The notes beneath the pieces are model-generated. The model saw only the letters and a program-made list of their open reading frames with translations, searched no databases and was not told where the DNA came from. Positions 16,720 through 25,560 of a stretch of 64,000 bases of DNA are shown here, piece after piece; position 1 is the first letter of the stretch, and each line of letters starts with the position of its first letter. The DNA comes from Alkalicoccus daliensis (lineage in GTDB: Bacteria; Bacillota; Bacilli; Bacillales; Salisediminibacteriaceae). Position numbers and translations under genes: made by a program. The stretch is taken from positions 49,083 through 113,082 of the forward strand of contig NZ_FNIL01000012.1 of the NCBI RefSeq assembly GCF_900103955.1. Direction: 5' to 3'.

Positions 16720-17655
16720 ATGGATGTCGCTGTTGTCGCCACCGCCATAACTGTCATGGGAATCATGATATTATTCGGTTATTTTCTTTCAGCAAAGATT
16801 CCTGTAAATAAAGAAACGAAGCAGGTTCTTGTAGTGGTTGTTCTGAATATTGCAGTGCCTTCCGTAATATTAAACGGGGTATTCAATACAGAAGTTTCCG
16901 GCGATCTGCTTCGGCAGGTAGGAATCATTCTGCTTATATCTATCTGCTTTCACCTGGCAGCAATTGTGTTCGCCCTTCTCTTTGCGAGGATAGCAGGTTT
17001 TCAATCTACTTTCGCGAAAAGAATGACAATTCTCGCAGCTCTTGGGAACACTGGGTTTATCGGCATACCGCTTTGTATGACAATCTTTGGGCCGACCGGC
17101 GGACTCCTTGCCGCTATATTTGACGCGGGACTGGATTTTGTCATCTTTACCGTCGGTTTGTACTTACTGCAATCAGGAAGCGGATTCCGTCTCCGGCAGC
17201 TGAAGTCCCTGGTAAACGTTCCGCTGGCTGCTGTAATTGTCGGCATCACTTCTGCCTTTTTAAACTTTGAACCGCCTGCAGTGCTGCAGCAGCTGGTTGA
17301 ATTATTATCCGGACTCGCAGCTCCGTTGGCAATGCTCTACATCGGTATTTTACTGCAGCAGCTGTTAAAAAGAAATGGATTCCGCGTATTTCCTCAGATT
17401 TGGTTTCCTATAACCATACGGTTACTGCTGATTCCTGCTCTTACTTTAATTGTGCTTTCATTTCTGCCATTGCAGGAGCTTACCCGGAATGTAGTAATTT
17501 TATTATCGGGAATGCCTACTTTTATGCTTGCTGCGATTCTTTTCTCGCGCTATACAGATGATGAAGACACAGCAGTAATGACAATATCATTCTCTACGAT
17601 ATTATCGCTGCTGACAATCCCGCTCGTAGCTTATGCAGCTTCTTTTTTCTTTTAA
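16720..17655 (+). CDS. AEC-family transporter (auxin efflux carrier type permease)
   Basis: The start chosen is ATG 16720, preceded by GGGAGG ten bases upstream; an upstream in-frame ATG at 16696 has no ribosome site. The 311-residue protein has about ten membrane segments in two halves and AEC-family landmarks such as NIAVPSVILNGVF, the LAALGNTGFIGIPL motif near the crossing region, and the APLAMLYIGILL segment in the second half. Bacterial members (for example MleP, MdcF) carry malate, malonate or amino acids. Substrate unknown here; no enzyme gene is adjacent. Confidence 0.9.
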   Translation: MDVAVVATAITVMGIMILFGYFLSAKIPVNKETKQVLVVVVLNIAVPSVILNGVFNTEVSGDLLRQVGIILLISICFHLAAIVFALLFARIAGFQSTFAKRMTILAALGNTGFIGIPLCMTIFGPTGGLLAAIFDAGLDFVIFTVGLYLLQSGSGFRLRQLKSLVNVPLAAVIVGITSAFLNFEPPAVLQQLVELLSGLAAPLAMLYIGILLQQLLKRNGFRVFPQIWFPITIRLLLIPALTLIVLSFLPLQELTRNVVILLSGMPTFMLAAILFSRYTDDEDTAVMTISFSTILSLLTIPLVAYAASFFF

Positions 17656-17666
17656 CTGACTTGAGT

Positions 17667-17846
17667 TTAAAAGAAGTAATACCGCTGCTGCACTTTCGAA
17701 GAGGCTTACCCAAGGGCTTGTTCTCGACTAATTTCTTTCACCGAGTACGGCTTCCATCGATCCACATCCAGAAGGCCCCCTGCTACCTTGAATACCAGGA
17801 TCGATTCCGCTCGTGCTTCGTGACCAGGCCACTTGGATTCTCGAAC
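17667..17846 (+). repeat. Dispersed repeat family B, copy 2
   Basis: It begins AAAAGAAGTAATACCGCTGC, shares ACCCAAGGGCTTGTTCTCG and GACTAATTTCTTTCAC with 46430-46609, and runs directly into a family A copy. The right-hand terminal inverted repeat found in copies 1 and 3 is missing, as if the element had recombined with family A. The reading frames in this stretch lack ribosome sites and are not regarded as genes. Confidence 0.7.
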
Positions 17847-17969
17847 TGCGCTTGCCGTGGAGAAATCCTTCAGCTATCCCTTGGAAATAAGCCGGGCTTC
17901 CCACCTGCTTTACTAGTTCGTCTGCAGTTCGAGACGAACCTTCGATCTTCACGCTTTCTTTTTCCGCAG
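17847..17969 (+). repeat. Dispersed repeat family A, copy 3 (internally deleted)
   Basis: It matches both ends of the 225-bp copies at 3783 and 45811 but lacks about 100 internal bases, including the whole ATCCAAG/CTTGGAT hairpin. Confidence 0.72.
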
Positions 17970-18049
17970 TTCCCTAAACCAATTAGGCTTCGTATTGTTG
18001 ATAGAAAATCTTGTAATAGAAACAATCTCTTTCTTTTGTTTCGCCAAGA

Positions 18050-18153
18050 GAAGAACGAAGCGAAAACCGGCGGACGCCTGTGGAAGAACGAGATGGGAAG
18101 ATCCCGCAGCGCAGCGAGGAAGCTGAGGAGCTCGTCCACGGCAAGCCTGCCGG
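18050..18153 (+). repeat. Dispersed repeat family D, copy 1
   Basis: GAACGAAGCG, GGCGGACGCC, GGAGCTCGTCCACGGCAAGC and TGCCGG blocks recur in inverted orientation at 19542-19615 and more distantly at 46107-46345. The two nearby copies flank the DUF418 gene. Confidence 0.7.
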
Positions 18154-18247
18154 ATTGCAGCGAAGTTTTATCATACCAATATACTACTTTTAAATAAACG
18201 CATCTCTCAGGAACCCATTACAGTTTCCATGGAGACGCGTTTATCTA

Positions 18248-19435
18248 TTATTTCTTTTCCGCGCCTTTGTATGTTCCTTTTCTCCATAGGGCTTCCAGTG
18301 GCCCAAATTGATATTTATTCAATATGATCGGACTCCAGATCAGTTGCATGCCGATGACAGCCACAACTATCATCATATTCGTAAGCACAGAAATCTGATC
18401 AAACAGTCCTGTGACGTGAATAAAGAGAACGATAATCACGGTATGGCTCAGATAATTTGTTAATGCCATGCGCCCCATTGCTCCAAACCGTTGCAGCAGC
18501 GGGCTGATCTGTTCTTTCGTCGTCAAAAGCGTAATCACAGAAATATAAAATAGTGCCAGAGGCAGCGCTCCGATACGCAGATAAAAATCGTACGTATAAT
18601 AAGCCGTTAAACTTCCGGCTACATCATTTGTTACCTGTACATACGCCATTAATCCCCAGAACGGCAGCGTCACAGCCAGAGAAATCAGTGCCAGCTTTTT
18701 GAAGAAAGGCCGATTCTCCCGCGCATGCTGAAACCAGCCTTTTTTCGCTGCATAAAAACCAAACAGGAAAATCCCCAGTACATATGGAATCAGCACAGGA
18801 AGCTGTCCAAGGATCATCGGAAGCTCTTCTGTCAGCCGGAACTGCCACCATTCTGCAGAAATAAACGGCATGCTGTATGCTTGCACTGCCTGCGCGACAA
18901 GTGCTTCCCCCTGTGCCTGCATTCCCTCAAGAAATGCTTCCGGTATCAGCATCTGCGTAGAGTAAAACAGGAAAAACAAGGATAGTAAAATAATCGACCA
19001 GGTAAGCAGCGTTTTTTCTTTCGCCTGATAAAAAAGCAGTAAAAAGAAGCCGCTGACTGCGTAAGTAAGCAGGATATCCCCGAGCCAGAATAAAACCAGA
19101 TGCGCCAGTCCGAACAATGCGAGAATAAAAAGTCTTCGCGTAAAAAGCTTTTTTTCATTCCAGCCTTTTGCCTTTGCTTTTGTCATAAACAAGTAAAAGC
19201 CCATTCCAAATAAAAAGGAAAAGGTAGACACAAAAGATCCCTGCACAAAAAATTCAATAAATAAATTCAATATGTAATCCAATTGGCTCTGTGCCTCCGG
19301 CTGTATCCCATAGGCGGTTTTGAAAAAAGAGGTGGAAGTCATCATCTGTACATTGACGAGTAAAATCCCTGCGAGTGCTATCCCGCGTATAATATCAAGA
19401 GTCTGAATGCGATCTTTATGATCGATTTCTGCCAT
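18248..19435 (-). CDS. DUF418-family membrane protein (YeiB/YxaH-like)
   Basis: The 395-residue protein starts MAEIDHKDRIQTLDIIRGIA and has about ten membrane segments; the DIIRGIALAGILLVN start and the C-terminal GPLEALWRKGTY segment identify the DUF418 (YeiB-like) family, a branch of the acyltransferase-3-like heparan acetyltransferase superfamily. Its biochemical role is unknown. The ATG at 19435 is used because GGAAGG is 9 bases upstream; the ATG at 19444 directly touches that ribosome site. It stands alone and is flanked on both sides by inverted copies of repeat family D. Confidence 0.88.
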   Translation of the reverse strand: MAEIDHKDRIQTLDIIRGIALAGILLVNVQMMTSTSFFKTAYGIQPEAQSQLDYILNLFIEFFVQGSFVSTFSFLFGMGFYLFMTKAKAKGWNEKKLFTRRLFILALFGLAHLVLFWLGDILLTYAVSGFFLLLFYQAKEKTLLTWSIILLSLFFLFYSTQMLIPEAFLEGMQAQGEALVAQAVQAYSMPFISAEWWQFRLTEELPMILGQLPVLIPYVLGIFLFGFYAAKKGWFQHARENRPFFKKLALISLAVTLPFWGLMAYVQVTNDVAGSLTAYYTYDFYLRIGALPLALFYISVITLLTTKEQISPLLQRFGAMGRMALTNYLSHTVIIVLFIHVTGLFDQISVLTNMMIVVAVIGMQLIWSPIILNKYQFGPLEALWRKGTYKGAEKK

Positions 19436-19541
19436 AACCAACATCCTTCCAAACTATTCTCACTTACCATCATACTACTTTCCGGAAAGCATCTGTCAAA
19501 GATTTGTATTTTTTTAGGGAATTAGAGAAACTCCGCTCCAG

Positions 19542-19615
19542 ACCGGCAGGCTTGCCGTGGACGAGCTCCTCAGCTCGTTTTACCACGGGCGTCCGCCGGA
19601 GTCCGCTTCGTTCTT
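19542..19615 (-). repeat. Dispersed repeat family D, copy 2 (inverted)
   Basis: Reverse complement of 18050-18153 with an internal deletion of about 30 bases. Recognisable by GGCAGGCTTGCCGTGG, ACGAGCTCCTCAGCT and GGCGTCCGCCGG. From 19616 to 19836 nothing else was recognised. Confidence 0.7.
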
Positions 19616-19827
19616 ACAATTGTAAAACCAAGGCATAGGACCATCCACAGGATCAGCCCAGTTTGAGAATCTATTTTACGAAATTTCTATCCGCTAATAT
19701 TCACCGAGAAAAATCCCTGGAATCAGCCTTCTCAAAAGTGAAGCAATAGCACAGCTTTTATAATAAAACTTTTATTTTCAAGCAGCTTGGTTCAAAGTGT
19801 TTCCAGAAAAATTACGGTTTTCAAAAA

Positions 19828-19866
19828 AAAAATAAGAAGCTGATCCAGGTTTTACCAGATCAGCTT
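19828..19866 (-). terminator. Orphan terminator-like hairpin
   Basis: AAGCTGATC at 19837-19845 pairs perfectly with GATCAGCTT at 19858-19866; on the minus strand a run of nine or more T follows. No coding sequence ends nearby on the minus strand except the secreted nuclease, about 365 bases away, so it could end a transcript covering the family C repeat at 20033. Confidence 0.65.
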
Positions 19867-20032
19867 TAGGTTGTTGATAAAACAAGGAATTATGTATATT
19901 GATGATTTATTGAAAAAGGGGTTATCTTCCGCTTTCCAGCGGACATTGTGGAGAAAAGTTATTCTCTTAAAAAAGGTGTGTTCCTACTTCTGCTGTTTCG
20001 TATAAAAATTGTTGTCTCACTTATGTATGCTG

Positions 20033-20136
20033 CAGTCGCAGAAGAGCGACTCCGAAAGGAGATAGAACGATTCGAAGATCCACCTGCCTAGGCAGGTTAG
20101 CTGAGAGAGTTCCCTTCGGAAAGCGCCTCTTCGGAG
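20033..20136 (-). repeat. Dispersed structured repeat family C, copy 3
   Basis: Same order as copies at 4135 and 50893, but the central hairpin has changed to ACCTGCC/GGCAGGT, i.e. both arms changed together. The outer CTCCGAAG and CTTTCGGAG arms can also pair. Confidence 0.65.
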
Positions 20137-20192
20137 ACAAAAGCATAGGACCGTATAACTTATACAGAAAAATCACTTTTTCAACAGCTTGA

Positions 20193-20220
20193 AGCTGCTC
20201 CGGCTTTCACCGGAACAGCT
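20193..20220 (-). terminator. Hairpin after the secreted nuclease gene
   Basis: AGCTGCTCCGG pairs with CCGGAACAGCT, 12 bases past the stop codon. The T-run is poor, so termination may be incomplete. Confidence 0.55.
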
Positions 20221-20231
20221 CCTTTAAACGA

Positions 20232-23200
20232 TTACTGTTTTTCCACTTTTACATCATCAATCAGCAGGTGCTCTCCTGCAGTATTTCTTACAGAGAAGAT
20301 AATTTCCGCTTCACCGTCTCCTGGAGCTTCATACTCCCAGGTTACTTCCTGCCAGTCACTTTCATTCAAGATAGTATAACTGGAGTAATTTGCATAACCA
20401 TTCCCATGATAGCCTGGAGCATACATCGAGTTTCGTATCTCTCCAGTGCCTTTCACTTGGAACGTTATCGTATAGACCGCACCTTCTTCCATGGAATATT
20501 TTTCTGTGGTAAAGCGCTGGTGACCGGTATTATCTCTGATCAGCTGCGCTGAAAAGTCCCCATCGAAAGCTTCATCAGACTGAATCACTCTGCTTTGCGC
20601 AGTGTTTGAGGAAGAACCATACCAGTGCACTGGAAGTCCACCTTCCCATTCTTCAAAGCTGCCGTTTGCCAGGTTTTCCAGTCCTTCTGCCGTAGACTGA
20701 ACAATGACGGTCAATGTCAGCTGCCCGCGGTTTCCGGCCTCGTCTGTCACTTCATAACGGACTTGGTAGGTTCCTGCATTATCGGGATCTACGTTGCTGG
20801 TTACCTCCACCTGATCCGTCACATCTCCGTCTACGTTGTCGACTGCAGTTACTTCCGGCACCTCGAATGCATCCCCGGCACTGATTTCCAGTCTCGGATT
20901 TTCATTTAAGGCTTCATCTGTAAAAGTAATTACCGGAGGCGTCACATCCCCCATGTCATAGTCCGGGTCAATATCCGGAATCTGGAGCTGTACCATAATC
21001 GGGTCATGGTCACTTGCGCGTCCGTGTGTTTCCATGAATTCAGAGTTAATATTCATGGCATCCACTTCCATCCCTTGCTGCAAATGATCTGCAACGAGAA
21101 TAGAATCCAGCGACTGCGAGCTGCCATTATAATTATACGTGAACTGGCTTTCTCTTGGCAGTTCGTAAATAGCGTTATACAGATTGCCCATTTCCGCTAA
21201 TGTTTCCACCGGCGGTGACCAAGGGAAATCGTTGAAATCTCCTAATACTACTACGTTCGGATCTTCTACTGCAGCATTCAGCTCACTGACGAATCCGCCG
21301 ACAAGCGCTGCAATTTCCTCACGCTGCTCCCGGCTTCCCTGAACAGGAGGCTGGACCATGCCGTAAGGTGCGAGATCTCCCCGCTTCGAGTTCCAGTGAT
21401 TTCCGATCACATATACTGATTCACCTTTAAAGATAAACTCAGATACAACCGGACCGCGGGAACTGCGGAGTGCTTCATTTGTCGGATCAATAAATCCGGT
21501 GCCGTGACTGAGCTCGCCATTTTCCCCGATCTGTATACCTTCCGTGGAATCCGCTGTGCTCTCATCTGCCAGATGCACCCGATCTGTACGGTAAATATGT
21601 CCGACGCGGATGTTTCCACCCGGAATTCCGCCGTCCATGCCGTCTACCGGTGCTACATCTGTATAAGCATACTGCGGACCGCCCTGATTGCGGATTTCAT
21701 CAATCAGCGTCTGATAGCTTTCACTTGCTGATGTTTCTCCACTGTCTGTCGCTCCATCGTTATCCATTACTTCTACGAGCGTAATGATGTCCGGTGCGTT
21801 AAGTTCATTTGCCATGGAGTTCGCCAGACGCTCTGTTTTCTGCGCCGGCACTCCCGGATAATAATTTTCTACGTTATAAGTCGCAACTGTTAATTCATCT
21901 TCTTCAAATTCGATGACCGTTTCTTCCCGGCGCTCATTGCCGCCGTCGATCAGCTCCGGATAGCCGCCTGCTACAGGCTCCAGCTTAAAGTTGCCGAAGT
22001 TATAGCCAAGCACCCCGGTTACTGCTTCTTCAAAGTAATCGCCGGTTTTTGCAACTGTATTGAAAGGCGCATTGATAAACATTACTTCTGTATTCAATTC
22101 TGCGTCAAAGTCTGTTTCTTCTACGTAAATTCCACCGGAGGCTGTGCGGTTATCAATATCCCATTCCTCCGATATTACGGTAAGCTCGTTGTATTTCTGC
22201 GGACCTGTTACCGTCACCTGTCCGGGAATTTCTACGAGCATCCCTTCCAGACTTTCATAAAAATCGAGTGCATTATTTTCAGCATCGAATGTATCTCCAT
22301 CATAAATATCATAATTTTCCGGATCTGCCACAAGTTCTGAAGGGATTTCCCGGTCTAAACCAATCACGATCGGATCAGGAAGATCATTTCCGGAAGAAAT
22401 CACTTCCAGAGAAGCGTTGGAAATCTGCGTAGTTGTTAAATCATCCGCATCGTCATATCCATCTTCTTCCCATTCCGTCACTGTCCCATCCACCTGCACT
22501 TCATCTCCAACAGAGACACCGTGGCTTCGAAGGTATACGTATATTCCTTCAGAAGTATTTACATCGCCGTCCGACTCTTCCATCTGCATATAAAATGCGT
22601 TGCTGCCGGCCGTATGTGTCACAATTCCCGGTACACCGCGGACGGACTGCCCTTCATAAGGGGAAATATGCGAGCTTCCCTGAATATCAGCAATCTGCAG
22701 CTCGCCTGCTTCCGGCAGGATCGTATATTCATAGGTGCGGACCTCGCTTGGAGAAAGTCCATCTGCAACTGCAAGTGTTTTCAACGTTACAGGTTCACTG
22801 ATCGTAATAGGTTCTGTATAAACAGTACTATCTGTGGTAGGTGTACTCCCATCAAGCGTATAGTAAATATCTGCTCCTTCACTTGCAGAGGACAGCGTTA
22901 CTTCCGTTCCTGCTGCTACTGCTCCTGAGGAAATATTTGCTGCTGCCGGGCGGGTTACGCTTGCATCCTCCACTAAATCATCATTATTTCTCGGCATTAA
23001 TTTATTCTCAAAAAAATGATAGTTAACGACGCCTGTAACTAGATCATACTCTGTATCCGCTGTCACATCAGAGAATTGGCCGAGCATCAGGAAACCCTCT
23101 CCTGCTGCGTCCAGTGCGTTGTAATCATTAAAAGCAATATTATCAAGTACAGAAACGTCTTCCATCTGGATCAGCTTTGCCTGTACATGGTCAGGCTCCT

Positions 23201-23921
23201 GCGTAAAGAACGACGCATCTACGAGCTCCGGCTCAATCTTTCCGGCATCCGCTTCTATCAGATTGGAACCTTCCACAAGCAGCTGGATCATATCACGGTA
23301 ATGGTTCAGCTCTCCGGTGAATTCCACACGGTCGCCGATATCATAAAGCTCGCCAAGACCGCTGCCGCGCACCAGAATTGCAGCAGTCTCATCCTGCACG
23401 TACATATTGGTTTGTCCGCCTTCTTCAAAATGGGCAGTAACTGTTCCAGTCACCGTCTGTTCTGTTTCCAGGGCCTCCCCTCGCACTTCCAGAATCGTAG
23501 GGCCCGGTTCTTCTGTTTCTTCTTTATAATCAAATGCTGCAGTAACGCCGTTCACCGAAAGCTCTCCGGCCAGACCGCTTAAATCATCGTTTTCATGCGC
23601 GACTGTTACAACAGACCGGTTGTCTGCGGAAACTTCGTAATCAGTTAGTTCCGGCACTGCTTCTGTCCCGTCTTCCAAGGTAACGACTGCTTCAATCATT
23701 CGTTCAATTTGAATACCTGCAGGGTAGGTTTTATCAAACGCCACCTGGAAACTTGTTTCATCCAGGATGTTTACCTCCTGCACCTCCCGCTTCGGGCCAT
23801 TTCCAGGCTTGTCAGCGCCCCCTCTGTCCGCCAGTGCTGCCGGGGCAAACGCTGTAACAGTAAGTAACACAGCCAATAAAATCATTAGAGCTTTTCGACC
23901 TGTACGCATCCACGATTTCAA
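20232..23921 (-). CDS. Large secreted multidomain endonuclease/phosphatase (ExeM/NucH-like)
   Basis: The start chosen is TTG 23921, eight bases after AGGAGG, giving 1229 residues. An N-terminal signal peptide (RTGRKALMILLAVLLTVTAF) ends near ALA-DRGG. Domains follow: OB-fold-like region at about 145-240, chitobiase/beta-hexosaminidase C-terminal-type domain at about 325-400 (YYTLDGSTPTTDSTVYTEPI), second OB-like region at about 407-510, endonuclease/exonuclease/phosphatase domain at about 670-975 (LTVATYNVENY, GNHWNSKRGD, VVLGDFNDFPW, GRASDHDPIMV), an Ig-like DUF5011 domain at about 1000-1070 (VTAVDNVDGDVTDQV), and a carbohydrate-binding-like C-terminal domain (NGSFEEWEGGLPVHW). The catalytic residues expected for metal-dependent DNase activity are present. 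It is strongly acidic and has no sortase or S-layer anchor. It probably degrades extracellular DNA for phosphate or nucleosides; Pho control was not demonstrable. Confidence 0.9.
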   Translation of the reverse strand: MKSWMRTGRKALMILLAVLLTVTAFAPAALADRGGADKPGNGPKREVQEVNILDETSFQVAFDKTYPAGIQIERMIEAVVTLEDGTEAVPELTDYEVSADNRSVVTVAHENDDLSGLAGELSVNGVTAAFDYKEETEEPGPTILEVRGEALETEQTVTGTVTAHFEEGGQTNMYVQDETAAILVRGSGLGELYDIGDRVEFTGELNHYRDMIQLLVEGSNLIEADAGKIEPELVDASFFTQEPDHVQAKLIQMEDVSVLDNIAFNDYNALDAAGEGFLMLGQFSDVTADTEYDLVTGVVNYHFFENKLMPRNNDDLVEDASVTRPAAANISSGAVAAGTEVTLSSASEGADIYYTLDGSTPTTDSTVYTEPITISEPVTLKTLAVADGLSPSEVRTYEYTILPEAGELQIADIQGSSHISPYEGQSVRGVPGIVTHTAGSNAFYMQMEESDGDVNTSEGIYVYLRSHGVSVGDEVQVDGTVTEWEEDGYDDADDLTTTQISNASLEVISSGNDLPDPIVIGLDREIPSELVADPENYDIYDGDTFDAENNALDFYESLEGMLVEIPGQVTVTGPQKYNELTVISEEWDIDNRTASGGIYVEETDFDAELNTEVMFINAPFNTVAKTGDYFEEAVTGVLGYNFGNFKLEPVAGGYPELIDGGNERREETVIEFEEDELTVATYNVENYYPGVPAQKTERLANSMANELNAPDIITLVEVMDNDGATDSGETSASESYQTLIDEIRNQGGPQYAYTDVAPVDGMDGGIPGGNIRVGHIYRTDRVHLADESTADSTEGIQIGENGELSHGTGFIDPTNEALRSSRGPVVSEFIFKGESVYVIGNHWNSKRGDLAPYGMVQPPVQGSREQREEIAALVGGFVSELNAAVEDPNVVVLGDFNDFPWSPPVETLAEMGNLYNAIYELPRESQFTYNYNGSSQSLDSILVADHLQQGMEVDAMNINSEFMETHGRASDHDPIMVQLQIPDIDPDYDMGDVTPPVITFTDEALNENPRLEISAGDAFEVPEVTAVDNVDGDVTDQVEVTSNVDPDNAGTYQVRYEVTDEAGNRGQLTLTVIVQSTAEGLENLANGSFEEWEGGLPVHWYGSSSNTAQSRVIQSDEAFDGDFSAQLIRDNTGHQRFTTEKYSMEEGAVYTITFQVKGTGEIRNSMYAPGYHGNGYANYSSYTILNESDWQEVTWEYEAPGDGEAEIIFSVRNTAGEHLLIDDVKVEKQ

Positions 23922-24471
23922 ATAGAACTCCTCCTCTGAAGAAATATGTAATTCACGCAAAGCATAGCATGGTTTAACAGATACTGAAAAAGTTGTCAGA
24001 TATCTCTGAACGTTAACACATGTGCTGCAAGTCCCGGTTTTTTCCTTCATTTTGAACTTCTATAAATTATCCGTCCCTCTCAAAAAGTTGGCCTGAACAA
24101 ATATTCATAAAAAACGACAGATTTCCTTCTCGCTTGGCATAAAAAAGCATGCTTTTCACATAGAAATAGTTCCCTTTACTCTTCTATTTCAGGGGAAGGC
24201 GTGATGGGGAGATGTCGCGTATTATTCTTTCAATAGGCTTCACGGCTTTTACCGGTTCTTCAAGTCCAACTTTCTGTTTTTCGAAGCATGATCAATTTCA
24301 CGCCTGCTTTACGTTCCGCTGCAGAGGCAGTTTTTATTTGAGTTATGTACTTTATGGGCGGCTGCCATGGAATTATTTATGAGCAGATCATCACATGCTT
24401 GTATTTTCCAGGAAGGAACTCTTTTAAAGAAGTGAAATTAATTTCATTATTCAGATAAGAAATTAAAATAC
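23922..24471. other. Intergenic stretch upstream of the secreted nuclease
   Basis: It must contain the nuclease promoter, but no convincing -35/-10 pair or Pho-box array was found. An upstream continuation of the nuclease frame to 24050 lacks a ribosome site and a signal-like start. Nothing else was recognised between 24051 and 24471. Confidence 0.45.
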
Positions 24472-24512
24472 TAAAAAAGTGGAGGTATCTGGTAAAATAC
24501 GCCCCACTTTTC
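24472..24512 (-). terminator. Probable terminator of the BMP-kinase-pxp operon
   Basis: AAAAGTGG near 24476 pairs with CCACTTTT near 24504; the minus strand then carries a T-run. It lies 100 bases after the pxpC stop codon. Confidence 0.55.
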
Positions 24513-24612
24513 TGGATTCTGCAGTATATATTATTTTATGTCGCCTTCCGCTGTATCTTTCGGCCCGGTTTTCTTTTCACCCTGAATTACCTCTCGAAAA
24601 AAAGTTAAATAG

Positions 24613-25560
24613 TCACAGCTGATGCATTTTTTTAAAATGCTGGAATCTGTTTTCTTTTCGTTTTAACAGGTCATGTGCTTCCTCCAGCGTAGTTTCTGTA
24701 AAGCGCACTTTTTTTCCCGGCCCGAGCTGCGCAGTTTTAGATAAATCCGCGTGAATGACACTCCCTATTCTCGCATAGCCTCCGGAAGTCTGGCGGTCTG
24801 CAAGCAGCAGCAGCGGATAGCCGCTTGCAGGGATTTGTATCGTTCCCATCGCAACAGCGTCCGAGATCATTTTTCCTTCCTGCGTTAAAGACAGCGGCGG
24901 TCCATCAAGACGGTAGCCCATCCGGTCCACCTCATTTGTGAGAGCATATTCCTTACTGAAGAATGTTTGCAGCGCAGTTTCCGGGAACATTCCTGTATCC
25001 GGACCGGGAAGAACGCGGATCGGGACAGAAATATCGTAATCCGGCAGCAGCGCCTGATGCAGCCGTTTCCGGCGTGTGCTTTTCATTGTCTGCGGACCAA
25101 CCGGAAGTTCATCCCCGTTTCTTAATTCCCTGCCGCGGAAGCCTCCGAGTTTTGCTTTAATATAAGTGGAACGGCTTCCTAAGACGAGCGGCGTATCGAT
25201 TCCCCCATGTATGGCAATATAAGCCCGCACTCCTTGACGAGGCTTGCCGAAATGAAGGCGCTGTCCGGCTTTCACAGGGATGGAAGTCCACAGCGGAATT
25301 TCTGTACCGTCCAGCTGTGCTGTTAAATCCGCACCGCCGACTGCAATCGTCGTATCTTCAGAAAACAGCAGCTGCGGTCCCATGAGTGTTACCTCAATTC
25401 CTGCGGCACTGTCGGGATTGCCGGCCAGAAGGTTTGCCCAACGGAGCGCCCATGGATCCATGACGCCGCTCTCTGTAATCCCATACTGCTGATAGCCTCT
25501 TCTCCCTTTATCCTGCACTGTCGTCATCATGCCCTGTTTCTCTACTTTTACTATACTCAT
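24613..25560 (-). CDS. pxpC: 5-oxoprolinase subunit PxpC (KipA family)
   Basis: The 315-residue protein belongs to the biotin-dependent carboxyltransferase-like KipA/PxpC family: MTTVQDKGRRGYQQYGITESG at the start, PWALRWANLLAGN, GGYARIGSVIHADL near the C-terminus. With PxpA and PxpB it forms the ATP-dependent prokaryotic 5-oxoprolinase, which converts 5-oxoproline (pyroglutamate) to glutamate. In B. subtilis the same protein, KipA, counteracts KipI. The ATG overlaps the pxpA stop by four bases, so the genes are translationally coupled. It is the last gene of a five-gene operon that also holds a BMP protein and a histidine kinase. Confidence 0.93.
   Translation of the reverse strand: MSIVKVEKQGMMTTVQDKGRRGYQQYGITESGVMDPWALRWANLLAGNPDSAAGIEVTLMGPQLLFSEDTTIAVGGADLTAQLDGTEIPLWTSIPVKAGQRLHFGKPRQGVRAYIAIHGGIDTPLVLGSRSTYIKAKLGGFRGRELRNGDELPVGPQTMKSTRRKRLHQALLPDYDISVPIRVLPGPDTGMFPETALQTFFSKEYALTNEVDRMGYRLDGPPLSLTQEGKMISDAVAMGTIQIPASGYPLLLLADRQTSGGYARIGSVIHADLSKTAQLGPGKKVRFTETTLEEAHDLLKRKENRFQHFKKMHQL

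Noticed and set aside
17661..18197. 178-residue reading frame across repeats B, A and D
   Set aside because: It spans three independent repeat elements, lacks a ribosome site, and its translation has no protein-like composition.
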